NCBI RefSeq assembly: GCF_016862935.1
Contig: NZ_BONX01000039.1
Span: 1 to 64,000, forward strand
Direction: 5' to 3'
DNA length: 64,000 bases
Source of the DNA: Plantactinospora mayteni
GTDB taxonomy: Bacteria; Actinomycetota; Actinomycetes; Mycobacteriales; Micromonosporaceae
The translations under genes and the position numbers were made by a program. This document shows, piece after piece, positions 37,829-47,527 of the stretch (position 1 is the first letter of the stretch; each line of letters starts with the position of its first letter). The notes under the pieces are model-generated. The model worked only from the letters and a program-made list of their open reading frames with translations, searched no databases and was not told where the DNA came from.

Positions 37829-38977
37829 TCAGTCCCGGTTCGGCTGGATCAGCCGGATTCCGCCGACCCGCGGCCGATCCAGGGTGGCCAGCGCCACCGG
37901 TGCCTCGGCCAGCCCGATCGTCTGGGTCACCAGCTCCGCCGGCCGGAGCACCCCGGCGCCGACCAGCGCCAGCAGCTCCGGGTACGCGTGCGCGGCCATC
38001 CCGTGGCTGCCGCGCAGTTCCAGCTCGTACCCGATGACCCGGTCCATCGGCACCGCCGGGTGCCCGTTCGCGGCCGGCAGCAGCCCGACCTGCACGTGCC
38101 GCCCCCGCCGCCGCAGGCTCTCGATCGACCCGGCACACGTCGGCGCGCTGCCCAGCGCGTCCAGCGACAGGTGGGCGCCGCCGCCGGTCAGCTCGCGGAC
38201 CGCCCCGGCCACCTCCTGCGGGCCGGGCAATGAACCCTTCTCCACCTCCCCTTGCGGTCCGTCGTGGCCGCGGGTGGAGGTCGGGGCGCGTGCGCCGCGC
38301 GGTTCAGGTGGAAGAAGGTTCAACGTGCCGGCGTCCAGGCAGGCGGTGGCGCCGAACCGGCGGGCCAGCTCCAGCGCGGCCGGGCTGACGTCGACCGCCA
38401 CCACCCGGGCACCGCTGGCCACCGCGATCATCACCGCGGAGAGTCCCACCCCGCCACACCCGTGTACGGCCACCCACTCACCGGCGGCCACCCGGCCCTG
38501 CGCGACCACCGCCCGGAACGCGGTGCCGAACCGGCAGCCGAGCGCGGCGGCGCCGGCGAAATTCAGCTCGTCGGGCAGCCGGACCAGGTTCACGTCGGCG
38601 TGCTCGACCGCGACCAGGTCGGCGTAGGAGCCCCAGTGGGTGAAGCCGGGCTGGGTCTGCCGCTCGCAGACCTGCTGGTGCCCGGCGAGGCAGGAAGGGC
38701 AGCTGCCGCAGGCGCAGACGAACGGGGCGGTGACCCGGTCGCCCACCCGCCAGCCCTGGACCGCCGGACCGACCGCCGCCACCACTCCGGCGAACTCGTG
38801 CCCCGGCACGTGCGGCAGCCGGATGTCCGGGTCGTGCCCCTGCCAGCCGTGCCAGTCGCTGCGGCACAGCCCGGTCGCCCCGACCTCGACCACCACGCCC
38901 GCCGGGCTGGGTACCGGGTCGGGCACGGTACGCAGCTCCGGCCGCCCGCCGAACTCCTCGAACACCACAGCCCGCAT
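37829..38977 (-). CDS. zinc-dependent alcohol dehydrogenase with an in-frame insertion
   Basis: 382 residues, medium-chain Zn alcohol dehydrogenase. [12 protein letters not shown] and GHEFAGVV carry catalytic-zinc ligands; [18 protein letters not shown] the structural-zinc cysteines; [15 protein letters not shown] binds NAD(P). The ATG at 38977 has GAGG nine bases upstream. Between DAGT and [13 protein letters not shown], where relatives have a short turn after the second Rossmann strands, about 32 extra residues are inserted, coded by a palindrome-ended DNA piece (38229-38323). The enzyme may still fold, because the insert keeps the frame and falls at a surface loop. Confidence 0.9.
   Translation of the reverse strand: MRAVVFEEFGGRPELRTVPDPVPSPAGVVVEVGATGLCRSDWHGWQGHDPDIRLPHVPGHEFAGVVAAVGPAVQGWRVGDRVTAPFVCACGSCPSCLAGHQQVCERQTQPGFTHWGSYADLVAVEHADVNLVRLPDELNFAGAAALGCRFGTAFRAVVAQGRVAAGEWVAVHGCGGVGLSAVMIAVASGARVVAVDVSPAALELARRFGATACLDAGTLNLLPPEPRGARAPTSTRGHDGPQGEVEKGSLPGPQEVAGAVRELTGGGAHLSLDALGSAPTCAGSIESLRRRGRHVQVGLLPAANGHPAVPMDRVIGYELELRGSHGMAAHAYPELLALVGAGVLRPAELVTQTIGLAEAPVALATLDRPRVGGIRLIQPNRD
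38229..38323. mobile_element. small palindrome-ended insertion inside the dehydrogenase gene
   Basis: About 95 bases. The right end GGTGGAAGAAGGTTCAA (38307-38323) is a near-complement of the left end TGAACCCTTCTCCACC (38231-38246). Inside lies a GC-rich core. It adds roughly 32 codons in frame and has no coding capacity of its own, like a REP- or MITE-type unit. No second copy was found in this window. Confidence 0.6.
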
Positions 38978-39573
38978 GCGGATCATCCTCACACGCGCTC
39001 GGCCCCTGAGCGGTGACCCATCAGTTCCCCGATCGACTTCTGTCAAGGGACTGTCGGGTGGCCGCCCCGGGGCGCCCGGTGACCACATTGGAACGTACGC
39101 GTTTCCGGGGAAGGTCATAGGCGTTCCCGCCGAGTTGTTTAGTATTGGCGGCGATCGACCAAAACGACCGCTCAGCCAGCACCCTTTCGCCGCGATTACC
39201 CTCCTCGGTTGAGGGCGGTCGCGGTCTACCGGGCCCGGGGCGGAGACCTCGCCGCGCGGCGTGCCCCGGATCGAGATCCGTGACGCGGTGTGATGCCCGG
39301 TCGGCCGGCGTGAACAGGAAGCAACGTGCAGGTGGCAAGTTGCAACCTGGCTCCTGGCGGGCTCGGCCCGGGTGTGACCAACGTCGCGCCCGAGCGCCAA
39401 TACAATGGCACAAACGAATACCTTGACTTACCGACTGTCGCAGCGCATCGTGAGATTCCCAGATGTCGTTAGGAGTTACGGGGCAACTGATTCCCGGTGG
39501 GCGAACTATTGCCACCGGGGCCCTGCCATCGGAACCCTACGACAGCGCGCCGAGCGTGGGCCAGGAGGCGGCC
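38978..39573. other. long AT-richer gap before the P450 gene
   Basis: 596 bases without a supported gene. Promoter-like pieces are TAGTAT (39140-39145) and TACAAT (39401-39406), neither with a clear -35 box. A palindrome lies at 39329-39349. The gap holds the divergent promoters of the dehydrogenase and the P450. Confidence 0.55.
39329..39349. promoter_or_regulatory. 21-base operator-like palindrome
   Basis: The left half CAGGTgGCAA and right half TTGCaACCTG are complementary except at one pair around a central base. It lies about 225 bases before the P450 start and 52 before a TACAAT box. Confidence 0.45.
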
Positions 39574-40866
39574 ATGGAACTCAGCCCGTTCGCTGGTACC
39601 TATCTGACCGACCCTGCCGCGGTGTGGCGGGATCTGCTGGACCGCCCCGAGAGTGTGCACTATGCCGAGGACCTGGGCATGTGGTTGATCAGCCGGCACG
39701 AGCACGTCCGGCAGGCGTTCGGGGACGCGGACAGTTTCGGTAACGCGCTCACCCTGGCTCCGGTCTACGAGATGTGTCCCGAGGCGCTCGCGATCGTGAT
39801 GCGGCTCGACGTGCCGCCGACGACGGCCGCCGCCGACTCGCCGGTACACACCCGGACCAGGCGGGCGTTGCGGGCCACCTTCGCCAACACCGGTCCCCGG
39901 GTCGCCGCCCAGTACGGGCCGATGGTGCGCCGCCGGGTCGACGAACTCGTCGGCACCATCACCGCCCGCCGGGGCGAGGTGGTCGACCTGATCCCCGAGT
40001 TCACCGCCCTGCTGCCCCTGCTGGTGGTGCTGGACATCCTCGGGGTACCGGATCGGGACACCGCGCGGATCCGGCAGTGGGCCGACGGTCAGATCGCCCT
40101 CGTCTGGGGCCAACCCGACCCCGCCGAACAGGTACGCCTGGCCCAGGGCCTGCTCGACTTCTGGCACTACTGCCAGGACCTCGTCGGCCGCCGGGCCGAG
40201 GGAGACCTCGACGGCGACGACTTCATCTCCCGGGCGCTGCGCTACCGGGACGGCGACGACGAGGTCCTCACCGTCGACGAGGTCGCCTCGATGGCGTTCA
40301 ACCTGCTCGTCGCCGGCCACGAGACCACCGCCGGACTCCTCGCCCACGGCCTCGAACAGGCCCTGTCGGTGCCCGGCCGGTGGGAACGCATCGCCGACGA
40401 CCCGGCCAGCGTGCCGGCCTTCCTGGAGGAGGCGCTGCGGTTCGGCCCCGCCATCGACGGCTGGCTCCGGGTCACCCTGCGGCCGGTCACCATCGGCGGC
40501 GTCACGATCCCCGCCGGGCAACGGTGCCTGCTCCTCATCGGCGCCGCGAACCGCGACCCGGCGACGTTCACCGGTCCGGATCGGTTCGATCCGGACCGGG
40601 GGGACGTCAAGGACCATCTCTCCTTCGGTTACGGTCCGCATTTCTGCATCGGGGCCGCACTCGCCCGTCTGGAGGCCCGGATCGCGCTCGGGCGGCTCGC
40701 GGAGGCAATTCCCGGGCTGCGCCTGGTGCCGGGGCACGTAAGCGCCTACAAGCCCAATGTCGCGTTCCGTGCACATCGGGCGCTGCCCGCGCTCGTCGAT
40801 ATCACCAGCGCGCCGAGGGAACGGCTCGAAGATCCACCCGGCACGATTACCGCCCGCGCCGCGTAG
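39574..40866 (+). CDS. cytochrome P450
   Basis: 430 residues, bacterial class P450. The oxygen-binding helix has LLVAGHETTAG (A247-T252), the ExxR motif lies in FLEEALRF, and the heme loop is FGYGPHFCIGAALARLE with Cys358. The ATG at 39574 follows AGGAGG; a longer frame from 39463 is less likely. No ferredoxin gene is adjacent. Some actinomycete conservons include P450 genes, and a conservon-type sensor lies 1.4 kb downstream, but the link here is only positional. Confidence 0.95.
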   Translation: MELSPFAGTYLTDPAAVWRDLLDRPESVHYAEDLGMWLISRHEHVRQAFGDADSFGNALTLAPVYEMCPEALAIVMRLDVPPTTAAADSPVHTRTRRALRATFANTGPRVAAQYGPMVRRRVDELVGTITARRGEVVDLIPEFTALLPLLVVLDILGVPDRDTARIRQWADGQIALVWGQPDPAEQVRLAQGLLDFWHYCQDLVGRRAEGDLDGDDFISRALRYRDGDDEVLTVDEVASMAFNLLVAGHETTAGLLAHGLEQALSVPGRWERIADDPASVPAFLEEALRFGPAIDGWLRVTLRPVTIGGVTIPAGQRCLLLIGAANRDPATFTGPDRFDPDRGDVKDHLSFGYGPHFCIGAALARLEARIALGRLAEAIPGLRLVPGHVSAYKPNVAFRAHRALPALVDITSAPRERLEDPPGTITARAA

Positions 40867-41350
40867 CCGATCCCGTCTCGACCGGCCGATTCGCGGCCGA
40901 TCCGGCCCGCCGGCACCGGTCGCGGCCGACGGTGGGTCCGGCTCAGGACGTCGACGGGTACGCCCGGACGGGGCGTCGGAGCCGGCCGGGCCGGATCACG
41001 GTCTGTCAATGAACGGCAAGGGATCGATCGACGTCGTCACGTCGACGGGTGACCGCAACCTCCGATCTCCGACCGATGATTGCGGAGTGTCGCCATTCGT
41101 CGTTCACGGCGGAAGGGATGAATCCGGGCAACCGGTGGCGTCCCGTTCCTCCGGAGATCATTTTCGCACCGTCAAGTAGATCAGCGTGCGAGGTTTTTCA
41201 CTTACCGTCAACGATAGGTGGCGCGTAAGCCTTCACACCCGTCGCTCCGGAGGTAAGAATTGGCCCCGGCAAATGCCGGGTCATGATCTGTTCCGCGCGT
41301 CTCATGATCTGGTGCGAGTGATCGGATCGCTGACCAACGAAGGTGAGCAA
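40867..41350. other. gap before the XRE regulator
   Basis: 484 bases without a supported gene. The last 170 bases are AT-richer and hold CTTAC/GTAAG arms (about 41198-41230) and the repeat pair at 41281-41311, so this is mainly the regulator's promoter region. Confidence 0.5.
41281..41311 (+). promoter_or_regulatory. TCATGATCTG direct repeats, two helical turns apart
   Basis: TCATGATCTG at 41281-41290 and 41302-41311, 21 bases start to start, each with the palindromic core TCATGA. They end 40 bases before the XRE gene start, a position suited to autoregulation. Confidence 0.5.
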
Positions 41351-42004
41351 ATGGACGCTGCGTCGTCAGGTACCGCAGAATCGATGGCCACCCGAGAGTT
41401 CCAGCGCGAACTGCGCCGCTGGCGTACCCGCAAGGGGTTGACCCAGCGCGCCCTGGCCGACCGCGTGCGGTTCAGTCGGGAGACGGTGGCGGCGGTGGAG
41501 GCGGGTCGCCGGTACGGCAGCCACGAGCTGGCCGTGCGCTGTGACGACGTACTCGGCACCGGGGGCCTGCTCACCGCGCTCTGGCCCCAGGTGGCGGTCG
41601 AACAACTCGCCGCGGACGGGCGGCGCGGGCCGCGCGGCGCGGCGGCCGGCCGGGCGGACCCGACTGGGGCCGACCCGGAGCCCACCGTCGGAGCGCGACA
41701 GTCCGTGGTGGACGCCATCGACGAGCTGCGGGACCTGATCGACCAGATGTTGCGGGTGCACTTCCCGGGCGAGCCCGACCGGCAGCCGGCCGAGGCGCAC
41801 CGGCTCACCGAGGAGGCGCACCGACTCGCGGCGCAGGTGCACAGGTTGCACGGCGACGCCGCCGGCCCCCCGGACGGCCCGCCGCCGGCCGAGGAGTCCC
41901 GGCAGCCGGTGACCGAGTCGCGTCGGCCGGCCGGCGAGGTACGCCGGCCCTTTGTCGAGTCCCACCGGCGAGGTCGGGTCGGCGCGCTGCGCCACCGGCA
42001 CTGA
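41351..42004 (+). CDS. XRE-type helix-turn-helix regulator
   Basis: 217 residues. The helix-turn-helix is at residues 17-75 (ELRRWRTRKGLTQRALADRVRFSRETVAAVEAG). The rest is helical with heptad-like HRLTEEAHRLAAQVHRLHG, then a Pro/Arg-rich tail. It resembles XRE proteins of actinomycetes but lacks a DUF5753 domain. GAAGGTGAG precedes the ATG. It lies between the P450 and the conservon-type sensor kinase, and might regulate either. Confidence 0.85.
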   Translation: MDAASSGTAESMATREFQRELRRWRTRKGLTQRALADRVRFSRETVAAVEAGRRYGSHELAVRCDDVLGTGGLLTALWPQVAVEQLAADGRRGPRGAAAGRADPTGADPEPTVGARQSVVDAIDELRDLIDQMLRVHFPGEPDRQPAEAHRLTEEAHRLAAQVHRLHGDAAGPPDGPPPAEESRQPVTESRRPAGEVRRPFVESHRRGRVGALRHRH

Positions 42005-42127
42005 ACCTTCCCCTACCCGAACTGAGTCGTGAACCAGCGGTGGCACCGGTCGGCGGGATCCGTCGAGCTGCCTCCCGGGTACCGCTGCCTGCGGAAGTAA
42101 CTGCCTGTTCATCGGCGGGTACAGATA

Positions 42128-42150
42128 GTGGTACGAGCTGTTTGTACCAC
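42128..42150. promoter_or_regulatory. GTGGTAC-N9-GTACCAC inverted repeat
   Basis: Perfect 7-base arms at 42128-42134 and 42144-42150. The element lies about 100 bases before the sensor kinase start in an AT-richer stretch and looks like an operator. Confidence 0.5.
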
Positions 42151-42245
42151 GGTTAACCCTGTTGCCCGCCCCGCCGGTCCGGCGCAATGGGACTTGCTAA
42201 CTGCAAGATGCAGATCTCCTCGATGACGAGCCGTGGGAGTCAGTC

Positions 42246-44915
42246 TTGGCCTCGACCACCCGATCCCACGCGGCCCGACCCCAGCCCGTACCGCGACGCG
42301 GCTGGAAGATCGCCTCTCGGATGCGCATCATCGTGGCCGCGCCGCTGGTCGCGGTCGTCGGGTTCGCCGGACTGGCGCTGGCCGACAGCGCCCAGCAGGC
42401 CGAGCAGGCCAGCGACCTCGGCGTGCTGGCCCAACTGGGCGCCGAGGCGGGCCGGCTGGCCTACCAACTCCAGCGGGAACGGGCGGCCGCCGCCGACCTG
42501 TTGACCGCCGCCACGCCCCGCCAGCAGGACACCTACGCCCGGCAGGCCGCCGACACCGACGAGATAGTCGCGCGCTACCAGCGGCAACGCGCGCTCGCCC
42601 CCGAGCCGGCCGCCGGGCCGGGCAGCGTACTGGCCCGGATCGACAACGCGCTGGCCGACCTGGCGCCGCTACGCACGCAGGTGCGTACCGCCGCGCACGC
42701 GGCCGTCTCCGCCACCACGTTCAGCTACCGGATCATCATCGCCGACCTGCTGGCCTACCGGGAGTCGATCGCCCAGGGCGTCGTCTCGGCCGAGGTCGCG
42801 GACGGGATCCGGGCCGGCGCCGCGCTGTCGAAGACCGCGGAGGCGCTCGGCCAGCAACAGGTCGCGGTGCTCCGGGCGATCGCCGCCGGCCAGCTCACCC
42901 CGTCGATGCAGCAGGACATCACCGCCGCCCGGACCGGCTTCACCGAGAACAGCCTGGCCTTCCTCGGTCTCGCCCCCGGCGAGTGGCAGGTCTGGTGGGA
43001 GCAAGCCGGCAGCGGCAAGGAGGCGCTCGCCCTGCAACGCCTCCAGGACCAGGTCTCCCGGGCCGAGATCGGCGCCCCGCTGGACGTCAACACCAACGCT
43101 TGGATCGGTGCCACCCAGGGCTGGGCCGCGCGGCTCTTCGAGGTGCAGCAGCGGGTCGATGCCGCCGTGCTGGCCGAGGTGGACGCGGCCCGGGTGGAGC
43201 AACGCTGGCGGGCCGTTGCCGAGGGCGCCGCGATGGCGGTCGCGCTGCTGCTGACCGTACTGGTCACCTGGGCGGTCGCCCGGCAGATCACCCGGCGGCT
43301 GCGGCGGCTCCGGGACGCGGCGCACTCGGTCGCGTACACCGAACTGCCGGCGATGGTGGCCGAGCTGCGCAGCCTGGACAGTGCCGGCATCCATCCGGAG
43401 GCGCTCGCCCGGGCGTCCGCGTCCACCCTGGAGGCGTCCAGTGGTGACGAGATCGGCGAGGTGGGCCAGGCGTTCACCGCCGTACACCAGGCGGCCGTCC
43501 GGACCGCCGCCGAGCAGGCGGTGATGCGGGCCAACACCGCCGACATCTTCGTCCACCTCAGCCGCCGCGAACAGCGGCTGGTGGACGCGGTACTCGCCCA
43601 GGTGGACAAGGTCGAGCGGGACGAGACCGACCCGGAGCGGCTACAGCAGCTCTACACCCTGGACAGCCTGGCGACCCGGATGGGACGGATCAACGCCAGC
43701 CTCCTCGTGCTCGGCGGTGTGGGCGTCGGGCGGGTACGCCACGAGGACGTACCGATGCAGAAGGTCGTCCAGGCGGCGCTGTCGCAGATCGAGCACTACA
43801 CCCGGGTCCGGATCGGCGTCGTCGACCCGGACGTGGCGGTCGCGGCCGACAAGGTCGACGAGGTGGTGCACCTGCTCGCCGAGCTGATGGACAACGCGAC
43901 GGCGTACTCGCCGCCGGAGACCGAGGCGTGGGTGACCGCGCGCAGCCTCGGCGACCGGGTCATCGTGCAGGTCAGCGACGAGGGTGTGGGGCTCTCGCTG
44001 CAACGGCTGGCCCAGCTCAACGACCTGCTGTCCCGGCCACCGGCCACCGACGTGGCGGCGGTCCGGGCGATGGGTCTGGTCGTGGTCGGCCAGCTCGCCG
44101 GTCGACTCGGGGTGACGGTCGAACTGCGGCCCGGCCCCAAGCTCGGCACCATCGCCGAGGTGTCGCTGCCGGCGACGCTGATCCGCCCCGTCCCGCCGGA
44201 GACCCAACTGCTGGCGCCCAGCCGGTTGTCGGCGATGCCGGACGGCCGGGTGCGCGGCACCGCCGTACCGGTCGCCTCGTCCCCGGCCACCTCGAACGGC
44301 CCGGCCCGGCGGCCGGCCTCGGAGCGGGCGCTGCCGGCCGCGTCGGTCTTCCGGCCATCGGCCCAGCGGACCGACCGGGGCGACGACCCGACCCAGGAGC
44401 TGGTGATCTTCGAGCAGGTCAACAACTGGTTCCGCACCGACCGCTCGGGCATCCCGGTCGAGACGCCCACGGGCAACGGCACGGGCAGCCCGGTGGGAGG
44501 CGGCCCGGTGGGAGGCAGTCCCGTTCCGGTCGGCCCGCCGGCGGGCCCGCCGGTCGGCCCGCCGGTCGCTGCGCCGGTAGGTGCGTCCAACGGGACCGAC
44601 GGATCCAACGGTACGGGTGGCTACGCCACGACGGGCTGGCAGACCCGGGGTGACGAGGGGTGGCGGGCGGCCACCGGACTGGTCAACCCGGACGTCGCCG
44701 GGACCACCCCGTCCGGGCTCCCGATCCGTCAGCCGCAACGGCACCTGGTGCCGGGCGGCGTCGCCCTGCCACCCGAACAGCAGCCGGTCTCGGAGCACCG
44801 CGACCCGGCTGAGGTGGCCAACGCGATGGCCGCCTATGCCCGGGGCGTGGCCGCCCGCCGTCCCAAGCTGGTGAACGCCTCGGCGACAAGTGACGCGACA
44901 GGGAGTGCTACGTGA
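42246..44915 (+). CDS. nitrate-sensor-like histidine kinase of conservon type (CvnA-like)
   Basis: 889 residues from a TTG with GGGAG seven bases upstream. A membrane helix ([20 protein letters not shown]), a helical NIT-type extracytoplasmic domain (about 55-315), a second helix ([15 protein letters not shown]) and a HAMP region follow. The kinase part has the ATPase boxes [13 protein letters not shown] and VSDEGVGLS but no classical His phosphorylation box, as in conservon sensors. The last 240 residues are a disordered Gly/Pro/Thr tail. The roadblock gene overlaps by four bases. NIT domains sense nitrate or nitrite in studied cases. Confidence 0.9.
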   Translation: MASTTRSHAARPQPVPRRGWKIASRMRIIVAAPLVAVVGFAGLALADSAQQAEQASDLGVLAQLGAEAGRLAYQLQRERAAAADLLTAATPRQQDTYARQAADTDEIVARYQRQRALAPEPAAGPGSVLARIDNALADLAPLRTQVRTAAHAAVSATTFSYRIIIADLLAYRESIAQGVVSAEVADGIRAGAALSKTAEALGQQQVAVLRAIAAGQLTPSMQQDITAARTGFTENSLAFLGLAPGEWQVWWEQAGSGKEALALQRLQDQVSRAEIGAPLDVNTNAWIGATQGWAARLFEVQQRVDAAVLAEVDAARVEQRWRAVAEGAAMAVALLLTVLVTWAVARQITRRLRRLRDAAHSVAYTELPAMVAELRSLDSAGIHPEALARASASTLEASSGDEIGEVGQAFTAVHQAAVRTAAEQAVMRANTADIFVHLSRREQRLVDAVLAQVDKVERDETDPERLQQLYTLDSLATRMGRINASLLVLGGVGVGRVRHEDVPMQKVVQAALSQIEHYTRVRIGVVDPDVAVAADKVDEVVHLLAELMDNATAYSPPETEAWVTARSLGDRVIVQVSDEGVGLSLQRLAQLNDLLSRPPATDVAAVRAMGLVVVGQLAGRLGVTVELRPGPKLGTIAEVSLPATLIRPVPPETQLLAPSRLSAMPDGRVRGTAVPVASSPATSNGPARRPASERALPAASVFRPSAQRTDRGDDPTQELVIFEQVNNWFRTDRSGIPVETPTGNGTGSPVGGGPVGGSPVPVGPPAGPPVGPPVAAPVGASNGTDGSNGTGGYATTGWQTRGDEGWRAATGLVNPDVAGTTPSGLPIRQPQRHLVPGGVALPPEQQPVSEHRDPAEVANAMAAYARGVAARRPKLVNASATSDATGSAT

Positions 44916-45313
44916 ACCAACGAGATCTCGGCTGGATGCTGGACAGTTTCGTCGAGCGGGCCCCGGAGGTCAGCCACGCGATCGCCATCTCCAGCGACGG
45001 CCTGATGGTGGCGTCCACCCGGAACCTGCCACCGGACCGGGCCGACCAGCTCGCGGCCACCGGCAGCGGCCTGGTCAGCCTGCTCCGGGGTGCCGCGGGC
45101 TTCTTCGAAGCGGGCGCGGTGATCTCCAACGTCACCCAGCTCGAGGGCGGCTTCATGTTCTCGATGGCGTTCAACGACGGTGCCTCGCTGCTGGTTCTCG
45201 CGGCGCCCAGTTGCGACGTCGGCAAGGTCTCCTACGAGATGACGGAACTGGCGAACCGGATTGGAGACGTACTGACGCCGGCCGCCCGCGCTGCCGTGGC
45301 GCAGAGACGCTGA
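44912..45313 (+). CDS. roadblock/LC7 domain protein (CvnB-like)
   Basis: 133 residues, a single roadblock/LC7 fold: [32 protein letters not shown] at the start, then [32 protein letters not shown]. In conservons this protein works between the sensor kinase and a small GTPase. Here the usual DUF742 and GTPase genes do not follow; a transporter operon begins 100 bases later. GGGAG precedes the GTG, which overlaps the kinase stop. Confidence 0.93.
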   Translation: MNQRDLGWMLDSFVERAPEVSHAIAISSDGLMVASTRNLPPDRADQLAATGSGLVSLLRGAAGFFEAGAVISNVTQLEGGFMFSMAFNDGASLLVLAAPSCDVGKVSYEMTELANRIGDVLTPAARAAVAQRR

Positions 45314-45413
45314 CGGCGGCGCGGTACCCGGTGTACCGGAGCCAGTTCCGCCGCACCGTATCGCCGCATTACACCTTCCCCACAACCTTCCTCACCCCTC
45401 GACTGGAGAAGTC

Positions 45414-46613
45414 ATGCCTTTCCCCACCGGTACGAGCCGGCGTCGCGCCCTGACCGGCGTGCTGCTTGCCCTCGGGTTGACCGTGGCCAGCAGCGCCTGC
45501 AACAGCGGCAACGACACCGGCGGCACGCCGGGCACGATAAAGATCGGTCTGCTCGCCTCGCTCTCCGGCACCTACGAGGCGGTCGGCACCGAGATCCGCG
45601 ACGGTTTCGAGCTGTACCTGCGGATGCACGACGGCAAGCTCGGCGGCCACAAGGTCGACCTGATCGTCGCCGACGAGGGCAACGGCGCGCAGACCGCCGT
45701 ACCGGCGGCGACGAAGCTGATCAAACAGGACCGGGTGCAGGCGCTGACCGGCATCGTCGGTGGCGGCTCGGTGGCCGGGGTCGCCCCGGTGCTCGCCGAG
45801 GCGAAGATCCCGTTCGTCGGCTCCAACGGCAACCCCGGGCTGAAGGACGTCTCGCGGTCCTGGTTCACCTCCTACCTCTCCGACGAGACGGGCGCGGCGA
45901 TCGCCGAGTACGTCCGGGACAACGTCAAGGGCGAGGTCTTCGCGATCGGGCCGAACTACCAGGGCGGCTACGACCAGCTGCGCGGCTTCACCGACACCTT
46001 CAAGGAGGTCGGCGGCAAGCTCGCCAACCCGGACGGCAAGACACTCTGGACGCCGTTCCCGCAGACCACCAACTTCCTGCCGTACTTCGCGCAGATCAAG
46101 GCGTCCGGTGCCGAGGCGGTCTACACCTTCTACGCCGGCAGCGCCGCCGTCGACTTCGTGAAGCAGTACGCCCAGTCGGAGATCAAGGACCTGCCGCTCT
46201 ACGCCGCCGGCTTCCTCACCGAGGGCGGGGTACTGAACGCACAGGGCGAGGCGGCCCGGAACATCTACTCCGTACTCAACTACTCGCCCGACCTGGACAA
46301 CGCCGAGAACCGCTCCTTCGTGGCGGCCTGGAAGGAGAACCACGACGGTTCACCGACCACCTACGCGATGGCCTCGTACGACGCGGCGGCGGTACTGGAC
46401 AAGGCGATCGGCGCGGCCGGCGACAACCCGACGGCGGAGACGATCAACAAGGCGATCGCCGGGCTCGGCCAGATCGACAGCCCGCGCGGCACCTGGCAGT
46501 TCTCCAAGGAGACGCACTCGCCGGTGCAGAAGTGGTATCTGCGGCAGGTCCGGCAGGACGGGCGCGCGCTCTCCAACACCGTCGTCGGTGACCTGGCGAC
46601 CGTGGGCGGATGA
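45414..46613 (+). CDS. Liv-type ABC transporter substrate-binding lipoprotein
   Basis: 399 residues. The lipoprotein signal ends ASSACNSG (Cys29). The mature protein is a type I periplasmic-binding fold of the branched-chain amino acid/amide family (IKIGLLASLSGTYEAVGTEIRDGFELYL, LTGIVGGGSVAGVAPVLAEAKIPFVG, TYAMASYDAAAVLDKA). The ligand may be an amino acid, amide, urea or aromatic acid. It starts a five-gene transporter operon with overlapping starts. Confidence 0.93.
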   Translation: MPFPTGTSRRRALTGVLLALGLTVASSACNSGNDTGGTPGTIKIGLLASLSGTYEAVGTEIRDGFELYLRMHDGKLGGHKVDLIVADEGNGAQTAVPAATKLIKQDRVQALTGIVGGGSVAGVAPVLAEAKIPFVGSNGNPGLKDVSRSWFTSYLSDETGAAIAEYVRDNVKGEVFAIGPNYQGGYDQLRGFTDTFKEVGGKLANPDGKTLWTPFPQTTNFLPYFAQIKASGAEAVYTFYAGSAAVDFVKQYAQSEIKDLPLYAAGFLTEGGVLNAQGEAARNIYSVLNYSPDLDNAENRSFVAAWKENHDGSPTTYAMASYDAAAVLDKAIGAAGDNPTAETINKAIAGLGQIDSPRGTWQFSKETHSPVQKWYLRQVRQDGRALSNTVVGDLATVGG

Positions 46614-47527
46614 TGCTCCAGGCGGCGCGGGTTCTCGGCCCGGTCGACCCGTACCTGATCCCGGCTCTGGACGGCGTCGCCTACGGGTTGCTGCTCTTCG
46701 TCGCGGCGTCCGGGTTGGTGTTCTGCTTCGGCGTGGCGAACATCCTCAACCTGGCGCACGGGCTGCTGTACGCGATCGGTGCGTACCTCGCCGCGGCGTT
46801 GCTGGACGGCGGCTGGGGCAGCCTGCTGCTCGCCCTGGGCGTGGGGACGCTGGCGGCGGCCGGCGCGGGAGGTCTGCTCGCGGGCCTGCTCGCGCCGGTC
46901 GCCCGGCGGGACCACCTGACCCAGGCGCTGCTGACCTTCGGGGTGGCGCTGGCCGGGGGCGCCCTGCTGGTCACCGCGTTCGGTCCGGACAGCCTGCCGG
47001 TGCGGATCCCCGCCGCGCTGGACCGTTCGGTGGAGGTGGCCGGGCACCGCTATGCGGCGTACCGGCTGGTCTTCATCGGGGTGGCGGCGCTGATCGCGGT
47101 GCTGCTCTGGCTGGCGGTGGCCAAGACCCGGGCCGGGATGCTGGTCCGGGCGGCGGTCGACGACGCCGACATGGTGGCCTGCCTCGGGGTGAACCCGGCC
47201 CGGATCCGGCTCGGCGTGCTCGGCGCGGCCGGCGCGCTGGCCGGCGCCGCCGGGGTGCTCGGGGCGCCGATCATCGGTCCGGCCCCGACCACCGGCGACA
47301 CCGTGCTGCTGCTCTCCCTGGTCGTGGTGGTGCTCGGCGGCCTCGGCTCGGTCCAGGGCACCCTGCTGGCCGCGCTCGCGGTCGGCGAGATCCAGAGCCT
47401 CGGCGTCGCGCTGGCGCCGACGGCCGCGCCGTTCCTGCTCTTCGCGGCGATGGCCCTGGTACTCGCCGTCCGGGCCCGTGGGCTGCCCGGCCGGTTCCTG
47501 CGGCTCCGCCCTGGGGGGTCGACGTGA
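46610..47527 (+). CDS. ABC transporter permease, LivH type
   Basis: 305 residues, about eight membrane helices. It carries FCFGVANILNLAHGLLYAIGAYLAA near the N-terminus and GAIAGALGGAAGVLxAP-like and VVVVLGGLGSVQGTLLAA blocks typical of LivH permeases. The ATG overlaps the stop of the binding-protein gene by four bases. It forms half of the membrane channel. Confidence 0.93.
   Translation: MMLQAARVLGPVDPYLIPALDGVAYGLLLFVAASGLVFCFGVANILNLAHGLLYAIGAYLAAALLDGGWGSLLLALGVGTLAAAGAGGLLAGLLAPVARRDHLTQALLTFGVALAGGALLVTAFGPDSLPVRIPAALDRSVEVAGHRYAAYRLVFIGVAALIAVLLWLAVAKTRAGMLVRAAVDDADMVACLGVNPARIRLGVLGAAGALAGAAGVLGAPIIGPAPTTGDTVLLLSLVVVVLGGLGSVQGTLLAALAVGEIQSLGVALAPTAAPFLLFAAMALVLAVRARGLPGRFLRLRPGGST

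Noticed and set aside
39574-45313. A complete conservon (CvnA-D plus P450)
   Set aside because: Only sensor and roadblock genes are present. DUF742 and GTPase genes are absent, and the P450 lies upstream, separated by a regulator.
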